Assembly (NCBI RefSeq): GCF_009296315.1
Contig: NZ_WHLY01000002.1
Coordinates: forward strand, 6,236,501 to 6,300,500
DNA length: 64,000 nucleotides
Source of the DNA: Salmonirosea aquatica
GTDB lineage: Bacteria; Bacteroidota; Bacteroidia; Cytophagales; Spirosomataceae
Direction of reading: 5' to 3'
Below are positions 57,700 through 64,000 of the stretch, one piece after another. How positions within the stretch are numbered: position 1 is the first letter of the stretch; each line of letters starts with the position of its first letter. Under the pieces are notes generated by a model that saw only the letters and a list, made by a program, of their open reading frames with translations, did not search any database and was not told the origin of the DNA. The translations under genes and the position numbers were made by a program.

Positions 57700-60036
57700 A
57701 TGATGAAATTCTACTGGATGATGTGCTTTCTGTTTCCTCTTCTAGCAAAGGCCCAGCAGGGAAGCCTAACCGGACTCGTGCAAACCGCCCAATCCGAAGC
57801 TTTACCCCATGTAAGCCTTTATCTGGTAAATACTAATTTCACTACCACTACCGATGAAGCCGGCCGGTACCTATTCGAGGATGTCCCCTATGGTACCTAT
57901 AATTTGGTGGCCCAGCTGTTGGGCTATCGAAAGGTCACAATAGCTATCCGGATAGGACAACCCGCAACGGCTGAAAATGTGCAAATGACCGAAGATCCGC
58001 AGGTCCTCGATGAGGTGGTGGTTGCTGCGGAAAAAACATCCTCAGTGCAACAGCAGAGAACCATTCCCATCTCCAGCATCGATATCCGGGAGATAATCAC
58101 CCAGAATAACCTGCTGACGGATATAGCCGACCGGATCGCCGGCGTACGGATCAGACGGTCGAGTAGCCTCGGTGAGAGGTCGGATATCTCGATCAACGGC
58201 ATGAGGGGCAACGCTATCCGTGTTTATGTCGATGGGCTACCTATGGAGTTCCTTTATCCCAGCTTCGATATTTCCACGCTTCCGCTCGGTACCATCAGGC
58301 GGCTGGACGTTTACAAGGGGGTGGTACCTGTCGATGTCGGGACCGATGCAATGGGTGGGGCAATCAATATCATCACTGAGCAAAAAGCCCATTCGCATCT
58401 CCGCGCTTCCTATAGCCTGGGTTCCTTCAACACGCATCTGGTCGATTTTGAAATCGGTCTGGCCAATCGAAAGAATTTTTTTATAAATGCCAACGCCAGC
58501 TACAACTATTCCGACAATGACTATCCGATGCGTGCGCTGGTCTTTGAAAGAAACAGAGTGGAGCGGGTCAGGCGTTTCCATGACGCGTACAGCATGGCGT
58601 TCGGAGGGGTTTCTTTCGGAGTCCATAGCAGAAAATGGGCCGATGAGCTACGATTCACCGCCAATTACTCCACGGGCTTCAAGGAACTCCAGAATGGTGC
58701 CCGGGTGAGCACAACCGCCTTTGGCGAGGTGGAATACCGAGCCCGAAACTACGGTGTGAGCGCCCGCTATGAAAAAGCGTTTATGAATGATCGTTTCAAG
58801 GCCAGTACCCTTTCTAGTTACAGCCACCAGGCGCTGAATTTTGTGGATACCACGGCCAATGTCTACAGCTGGAGCGGCCAGGTGGTGGGCCGTTCGGCAC
58901 CCGGCGAATACGTGGACCGATCGAACTACGTCACCTATTATAACAATTTTATCAACCGCACCACCCTGGTATGGGAAGCCACTGAGAAGCACCGGTTCCT
59001 GGTGTCCAACCTCTGGGCCCACCAGCAGCTGACTGGCCAGGATCACCTCAGGGAAGAAGGTGAAAGGGATTACCTGAGCATTCCGCAATACCTCGCCAAG
59101 AACATCGCCGGCCTGCAGTACAACGGGAAATTTTCAGAAAGCGTGGAAGTGTCGGCTGCGCTAAAACGCTTCGACTACCAGTTGAACGGGGCGGAAAATA
59201 ATACCCTTCTGCCGGTTAAAAAAAAGGATGGTTTCTGGGGTTGGAATGCGGGCCTAAAGTACAACTTCACGGACAATTTCTTCGCCCGCGCTTCCTACGA
59301 GCGCGGCTTCTTGATTCCCTTTTTCGAGCAGTTCGTAGGAAACGGGGCCGACATCCTGCGCAACACCGACCTGATTCCCGAAAATAGTGACAATGTCAAC
59401 CTGGGCTGGCACTATACGCACGTTTTTGCGGGCGATCTGTCCATCAACACCACATTGAACGGCTTTTGGCATAAGCAGAACGACATTATCTTCTTAGGAA
59501 ACGGGCTGGTAAGGAGGTACGAAAATACAGACCAGGTGAAGACCATAGGCCTGGAAGGCGAGCTGATTCTGAACTTAAAGAAAGCGTGGACCTGGCGAAG
59601 CAATATTACCACCCTACGGAAACGTTTTTCAGCCCTGAAAGACCCCCGGAATGCTTTCCTGGTAGGCACTACTTTCCCCAATAATCCGACATTTTTTGCC
59701 AATACCGAACTCGGATGGGAAACCCACGGCCTGCTGAGTCGGAACGATAAATTCAGAGTGTACGTCTATTACCTGCATGTGGCCCCGTTCAACCATATCC
59801 TGATCGGCCGTGACGATACGCCCACCTCTTCCCCTGATTCGTTTGTTCCCACTCAAAACCGGATAGATGTGGGGACTTCATACCGTTTTGCCAAACCGCT
59901 CCTAACATTGGCGCTCAATATCAACAATATTCTCAACGCCCAACTTTTCGATAATTTCCTGGTGCCGCGCGCGGGGATCCACTTCAACGTAAAACTTCTG
60001 TTCGAAATAAACCAATTTCAGCCAAATGAAAAATAG
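57700..60036 (+). CDS. TonB-dependent receptor with carboxypeptidase-like N-terminal domain
   Basis: The 778-residue outer-membrane receptor has a signal peptide MMKFYWMMCFLFPLLAKAQQ. A CarboxypepD_reg-like domain follows (GSLTGLVQTAQSEALPHVSL; GRYLFEDVPYGTYNLVAQLL), then a plug domain (RIAGVRIRRSSSLGERSDIS; INGMRGNAIRVYVDGLPMEF) and a 22-strand barrel. The plug box YKGVVPVDVGTDAMGGAINI is typical. It overlaps a DUF4374-like lipoprotein gene by 11 nt, a pairing often seen with siderophore or iron uptake in Bacteroidota. Substrate not determined. Confidence 0.9.
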   Translation: MMKFYWMMCFLFPLLAKAQQGSLTGLVQTAQSEALPHVSLYLVNTNFTTTTDEAGRYLFEDVPYGTYNLVAQLLGYRKVTIAIRIGQPATAENVQMTEDPQVLDEVVVAAEKTSSVQQQRTIPISSIDIREIITQNNLLTDIADRIAGVRIRRSSSLGERSDISINGMRGNAIRVYVDGLPMEFLYPSFDISTLPLGTIRRLDVYKGVVPVDVGTDAMGGAINIITEQKAHSHLRASYSLGSFNTHLVDFEIGLANRKNFFINANASYNYSDNDYPMRALVFERNRVERVRRFHDAYSMAFGGVSFGVHSRKWADELRFTANYSTGFKELQNGARVSTTAFGEVEYRARNYGVSARYEKAFMNDRFKASTLSSYSHQALNFVDTTANVYSWSGQVVGRSAPGEYVDRSNYVTYYNNFINRTTLVWEATEKHRFLVSNLWAHQQLTGQDHLREEGERDYLSIPQYLAKNIAGLQYNGKFSESVEVSAALKRFDYQLNGAENNTLLPVKKKDGFWGWNAGLKYNFTDNFFARASYERGFLIPFFEQFVGNGADILRNTDLIPENSDNVNLGWHYTHVFAGDLSINTTLNGFWHKQNDIIFLGNGLVRRYENTDQVKTIGLEGELILNLKKAWTWRSNITTLRKRFSALKDPRNAFLVGTTFPNNPTFFANTELGWETHGLLSRNDKFRVYVYYLHVAPFNHILIGRDDTPTSSPDSFVPTQNRIDVGTSYRFAKPLLTLALNINNILNAQLFDNFLVPRAGIHFNVKLLFEINQFQPNEK

Positions 60037-61336
60037 CAAAATTCTGAGTGTACCTCTTGTGGCTCTCTTGCTTATCTCGTGCGATAACAACAAGGTGGAC
60101 CCCTCCCCCGGACCGCAATATAAGGAAAGCGGATACGTCATAAGTTCGGTGAATGAATCCACGGGCGGATCCACCTACTACGCCGGGTACTTCGAAGACC
60201 TGCCCGGCAGTACCCCTGTGGACATGACGGCCAAATCCACCTACAATTATTTCTTTGGGAAGGCCGACTGGAAGAATTATATTTTTGGAACGTCTCTCCG
60301 AGGTGACCGGACGCTCTCAAAAATTGCGGTGGACCAGGATGGAAAACTAGTCGAAGTGGCCAGCATACCCCTGTTGAACGACCTCAATTTTGTAAAGATC
60401 ATTGATGACAATCTGGGACTGTACACCCTGTGGAACAGCGACCGGTACGTGGGTATTTTCAATCCCAGTACCATGGAAGCCCTGGGGCAGATTGACATGT
60501 CAAAGGCGAAAAAAATTGCAGCTAATTCACGAAACTATTATAGCAACATTGTTTATAGAAAACAGGACAACCGGGTTTTCCTGGCCCTGCTAACCGACAA
60601 TGAAAACACCAGTCCCTACTACGATGCTACTGACGTGTACGTGGAAGTAATCAATCTGACGAGCAGGCAGTGGGAGAAAACCATTACTTATGCGAACGCC
60701 AGCTATCCGGTGTCGAGGGGCAACGAAAACCAGATTGTCGATGAGAGCGGGAACATCTATATTTTCACCCAGGGCTCCTATGGCCTGGATGGACAGATGG
60801 GCCCCCGAGCCGCACAATATGCACGGCCCCAGATTTTGAAGATTCCTGCCAATTCAACCGATTTTGACGCCTCCTATAGCTTCAATCCCGTCAATACCCT
60901 CGGCCAACAGAATCTTTTGGTACAGCTGATGCTGGGGAGCATTTACGATGCCAACGGCATTGCTTATTCCTGTATCTCGGCCCAACCCGAATCCCCCCGA
61001 ATTCTTGAGTTGGTTGGCAAATTCGCACAGGGCATCATTACGGAAGCAGAGTTCTTCGAGTTGAGAAACGCCATATTCTACAGCGAAAACCAGCGCTGGG
61101 TTAAGCTGGACTTAAACGCCAAGACAGTCAGTGTACTGGATGACATTCCCTTCACCGCCGGCTTTGGGTACCCCAATGCTTACAAATACGATGGCAAATT
61201 CTATTTTCAGTACAATACGGCGAGCAACAATACGAGCGGCTTTTACGAATACGATCCTGGCACCGGCCGAGCGACCAAGGCATTCAGCCTGGCTAAGGGC
61301 GGGATCGCTTCGGATTTGATTCGGTTGAATAAATAA
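60026..61336 (+). CDS. DUF4374-like surface lipoprotein
   Basis: The 436-residue protein starts MKNSKILSVPLVALLLISCD, a lipoprotein signal with Cys at 19, followed by DNNKVDPSPG. The body is a repeated-blade beta-propeller-like domain (LRGDRTLSKIAVDQDGKLVE; NRVFLALLTDNENTSPYYDA; NIYIFTQGSYGLDGQMGP). Proteins of this type accompany TonB receptors and may bind or relay the ligand. Translation is coupled to the receptor. Confidence 0.8.
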   Translation: MKNSKILSVPLVALLLISCDNNKVDPSPGPQYKESGYVISSVNESTGGSTYYAGYFEDLPGSTPVDMTAKSTYNYFFGKADWKNYIFGTSLRGDRTLSKIAVDQDGKLVEVASIPLLNDLNFVKIIDDNLGLYTLWNSDRYVGIFNPSTMEALGQIDMSKAKKIAANSRNYYSNIVYRKQDNRVFLALLTDNENTSPYYDATDVYVEVINLTSRQWEKTITYANASYPVSRGNENQIVDESGNIYIFTQGSYGLDGQMGPRAAQYARPQILKIPANSTDFDASYSFNPVNTLGQQNLLVQLMLGSIYDANGIAYSCISAQPESPRILELVGKFAQGIITEAEFFELRNAIFYSENQRWVKLDLNAKTVSVLDDIPFTAGFGYPNAYKYDGKFYFQYNTASNNTSGFYEYDPGTGRATKAFSLAKGGIASDLIRLNK

Positions 61337-61620
61337 CGACCCGCAATGGGTGTAGGTGGGACGGGAATAGGGTCTCGGAAAAGAGTGCTTCAGAAAGCGT
61401 AACGATCCGCTATTACGGAAGACTCATGCCGCTTCCTGGACAACCTTAGACATTTTCCTTGAATGTCCAAGGTACCCTGTTTTAGACAGTTGATAAACTC
61501 TGGATAGCCGTGCCGATCTCTTGTTACCAATCTAAAAGTTGCCTTTGAACCAAATGCTCAGGAAAAGCCACGAATTAAAAACCTCATCTCTGTAAAGGTT
61601 AGTAAGAACACGCAGTCGAA

Positions 61621-62370
61621 TTAAAACAGATTCAGGGCACGTTTTACCGCTTCCTTTTTACCGCGGGATATTGGTATCTCGGTACCGTCGTTCAGCAGCA
61701 GGAAGTCGCCGTACTGCTTCCTCCAGCTTTTTACCCACGTTTTATTGACCAGGTGGGACTGGTGGCAACGCAAAAAACCGTACTTCTTCAGAAGTTCATC
61801 GTATTCATAGATGGGTTTGCACACTAGCATCGATTCTCCATCGCTCAGGAAAAAGGTCGTATAGGTATTGGCCGATTCGCAACGGACAATCTCGCCGACT
61901 TTCACCAGGCGTGTCTCCTTTGTGGTGGACAGAGCCAAGCGTGGTTCTTCATTAGCTTGCTGACTGGCTAGGAGCTGCAAAAGGTTCTCCAACTGATTAT
62001 TCTGCGCTTTTAGGCGACGTTGTTTCATGGCTCGGTCGACCGCCGCTTCCAACTCGCCGATATCGATCGGTTTCAGCAAATAATCCACGGCCGCAAAGCG
62101 CATGGCCTGTATCGCATACTGTTCGTAGGCCGTGACAATGATCACCTCAAAAGGGCAGGACGATAGGCTCCGCAGCAGGTCGAAACCACTCTGGCCGGGC
62201 ATCTGAATATCCAGAAAAAGCAGGTCCGGCTGGTGCTGCTGCAAAAGCAGCTTGCCATCCCGGGCGTTCAGGGCGGTGGCGCATACCTCCACATGGGGAC
62301 AGTAGGTCTTCAGCATTGCCCGCAGGTTGTCCAGGTTGGGCTGTTCGTCGTCAATCAGAATAGCTTTCAT
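61621..62370 (-). CDS. LytTR response regulator
   Basis: The 249-residue protein starts MKAILIDDEQPNLDNLRAML. The receiver has IDDEQP, phospho-Asp in LLFLDIQMPGQSG (about 55) and DYLLKPIDIG. The LytTR domain runs from about 155 (IVRCESANTYTTFFLSDGES; FLRCHQSHLVNKTWVKSWRK). It overlaps the upstream kinase stop by 4 nt. The 284 bp between it and the convergent lipoprotein gene hold nothing recognisable. Confidence 0.9.
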   Translation of the reverse strand: MKAILIDDEQPNLDNLRAMLKTYCPHVEVCATALNARDGKLLLQQHQPDLLFLDIQMPGQSGFDLLRSLSSCPFEVIIVTAYEQYAIQAMRFAAVDYLLKPIDIGELEAAVDRAMKQRRLKAQNNQLENLLQLLASQQANEEPRLALSTTKETRLVKVGEIVRCESANTYTTFFLSDGESMLVCKPIYEYDELLKKYGFLRCHQSHLVNKTWVKSWRKQYGDFLLLNDGTEIPISRGKKEAVKRALNLF

Positions 62371-64000
62371 GCAAACCAATGGTTAAAGCGCAGTATTACT
62401 TCGGTACCCGCCGGCGAGCGGGCGGTGATTTCAAGTTGAATTGGTTGTACTGGGTTTAGCTGGTTCATCAGTTCGATGCGGTCGCGGGTTAGTTTCAAAC
62501 CAAAGCCGCCGGTGGAAGCTTCGTCCGGGTAGCCTTTTCCATTATCGGAAATCCGTACGATCATCATTTCGTCCCTTTTTTCGAAACGGATGTCCACCTG
62601 TCCCGCCTTTCCCAAAGCGGAAGCACCGTGCTTGACCGCGTTCTCTACCAGGGGTTGCAACAGCAGGGCCGGAATACTGCTTTCGTAAGGTTGGATGGCA
62701 TCATCCAGGCTAATCTGGTACGTGAAGCCAAATCGGAGTCGTTCCAGTTTTAGGTAGGTTTCCAGCCCCTGTACCTCCTCGTGTAGCGAAATCTCTTCTC
62801 TGCTGCTGTTGGTCAGGGACTCGCGCATCAGCCGGGCAAAATCAGCCAGGTAGCGGTTGGCCCCCTGGATATCCTGTTGATTGATCAGTCCCTGAATCGA
62901 ACTCAAGGCGTTAAAGACAAAGTGAGGATTCAACTGAGCGTAGATCGTTTTCAGTTCCAGCTGCAGCCTTGTCTTTTTGGCCAGTTCCCGGCTGGCTTTC
63001 TGTTTTTGCCGGATAAAAAGCAGCATGAAATAAACGGCACCGAAACATGCGGCCAAGAATATACCCAGCATGATTTTGAAACTTAAAGACTGATACCAGG
63101 CGGGTTCGACCTCAAAATCATAGTCCGTCACATGTTGCGGCTGCACCGCGTAGCGGATGTGCAACTGATATACGCCGGGCTCATTGTCTTTAAGCCAAAT
63201 GAAGCTATTTTCAAAATCGTTATTCTTCCAGGGAATCATCACGCGGCCGTTTTTTCGCAATTCGTACTGTAGCTGCTCTTTATCAATAATATCCGCACCC
63301 AAATACAAGATAAGGTTGTTGTGGGGAGCAGGCAGCTTTAACAGCCCGGACGGTCTGCTTTCATGGGCCGGATCGCTTTGGCTGGCCCATGGATGCTGTA
63401 GTTTTTTCAGAAAGGCATCCAGATTGTCCGACGTATAGACATTGGTGATGTTTGGTTTGATCGAAACCCAGCGGATCACTGAAACCCCAATGATCCGCTG
63501 TGGGTTGGTTTGGCGGACTTCGACGATGATGGTATGACCCAGCGGGGCCTTGTACCCACCCAAGTAAGTCATTGCGGGCAGACCCGAGCTTTTAACAAGG
63601 CTGGAGTCCGTAAACCGATCTGCATTTTTCCAGGGTACCAGAACCCGGGCATCGGGATATTCCCTCACGCGGAACTGGTATCCTGATGCGTTTTGGGGAT
63701 TCACCCCGTGCAGGAAAAAATGCACAGGGGCGCTGTCGAACGAATTACGGGCTATGATGTGCTCCATAGGTACCTGCTGTGACGAAGGATCGTCGGAAAA
63801 TTTGTAATACGCTTCGGTCGGATTGGCCGTAATGATCCAAAACGAGTCGTTAGGCTTGGGAACTGCCGCAATGATGGCCACCGTGGCAGGGTCATCCAGA
63901 GCCCCGTCGGGAAAGCTTTGGGAATAAGCCCCCCAATCGATCTGGGCTCGAACGGCCTGGGCCGTTGTGAGCAGCAGGAGTAAAAATAGGACCGCCTTTT
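62367..64000 (-). CDS. LytS-type histidine kinase, 5' end beyond window
   Basis: The frame stays open to the window edge. The first visible residues, KAVLFLLLLLTTAQAVRAQI, look like a signal peptide, so the start codon is just past 64000 and the GTG at 63881 is internal. About 370 periplasmic residues (FRVREYPDARVLVPWKNADR repeated in style at ELRKNGRVMIPWKNNDFENS) form two similar beta domains. A TM helix (IMLGIFLAACFGAVYFMLLF) and a His_kinase region follow, with LNPHFVFNALSSIQGL, LVENAVKHG and GGFGLKLTRDRI. It partners with the regulator behind it. Confidence 0.88.
   Translation of the reverse strand, partial: KAVLFLLLLLTTAQAVRAQIDWGAYSQSFPDGALDDPATVAIIAAVPKPNDSFWIITANPTEAYYKFSDDPSSQQVPMEHIIARNSFDSAPVHFFLHGVNPQNASGYQFRVREYPDARVLVPWKNADRFTDSSLVKSSGLPAMTYLGGYKAPLGHTIIVEVRQTNPQRIIGVSVIRWVSIKPNITNVYTSDNLDAFLKKLQHPWASQSDPAHESRPSGLLKLPAPHNNLILYLGADIIDKEQLQYELRKNGRVMIPWKNNDFENSFIWLKDNEPGVYQLHIRYAVQPQHVTDYDFEVEPAWYQSLSFKIMLGIFLAACFGAVYFMLLFIRQKQKASRELAKKTRLQLELKTIYAQLNPHFVFNALSSIQGLINQQDIQGANRYLADFARLMRESLTNSSREEISLHEEVQGLETYLKLERLRFGFTYQISLDDAIQPYESSIPALLLQPLVENAVKHGASALGKAGQVDIRFEKRDEMMIVRISDNGKGYPDEASTGGFGLKLTRDRIELMNQLNPVQPIQLEITARSPAGTEVILRFNHWFA

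Overview
The window is a Bacteroidota chromosome segment, most likely from a Cytophagales/Spirosomataceae-type organism. The evidence is TonB-dependent receptors, a DUF4374-type lipoprotein, LytS/LytTR two-component pairs, an ABC permease plus M1 peptidase, several TAnnTTTG promoter boxes, and a tmRNA with the tag GEYNYAMAA. Host DNA lies at about 1-1494 and 48397-64000. Between them sits a complete-looking temperate prophage of about 46.9 kb, integrated in the 3' end of ssrA (tmRNA). Its ends are fixed by a 22-bp exact direct repeat at 1495-1516 (attL) and 48375-48396 (attR).

Prophage layout. Next to attL is a tyrosine integrase (+ strand). Almost everything else is on the minus strand, read from right to left. 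A divergent XRE/S24 repressor and operator region (47.4-48.2 kb) is followed by small early genes (45.7-47.4 kb), a primase/SF3 helicase (42.6-45.6 kb) and an AT-rich repeat region that could be an origin (41.8-42.1 kb). Next come tail-fibre/baseplate-like genes (35.4-41.0 kb), then head genes: S49 protease, scaffold-like protein, major capsid and tail-tube candidate (32.2-35.3 kb). An accessory block (24.5-32.1 kb) holds a ParB-like protein, a glycosyltransferase-like protein, a methylase-like protein with a sliding-clamp peptide, a SymE-like toxin and small proteins. Small terminase, large terminase and portal follow (19.4-23.4 kb), then tail genes with a 1159-aa tape measure (6.4-19.4 kb), a secreted protein, and a lysis cassette with a candidate one-component spanin (2.8-4.1 kb). 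The long tape measure and absence of a recognisable sheath suggest a siphovirus. Cargo genes, some on the opposite strand and AT-rich, interrupt the structural operon: an FRG-domain protein, an AbiGi-family protein, and a tandem pair of small paralogues.

The host right flank begins with the displaced ssrA terminator. It continues with two degraded transposases and a MscS channel. Next is an ABC transporter/M1 aminopeptidase operon divergent from a LytS-type kinase/LytTR regulator pair. Last come a TonB receptor plus lipoprotein pair and a second regulator/kinase pair running off the window.

Three genes (at about 8215, 23725 and 53000) are each broken by what looks like one missing base in a short homopolymer. 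Sequencing or assembly error is therefore a serious alternative to real pseudogenes. The hexamer GGTACC is markedly over-represented in both prophage and host DNA.
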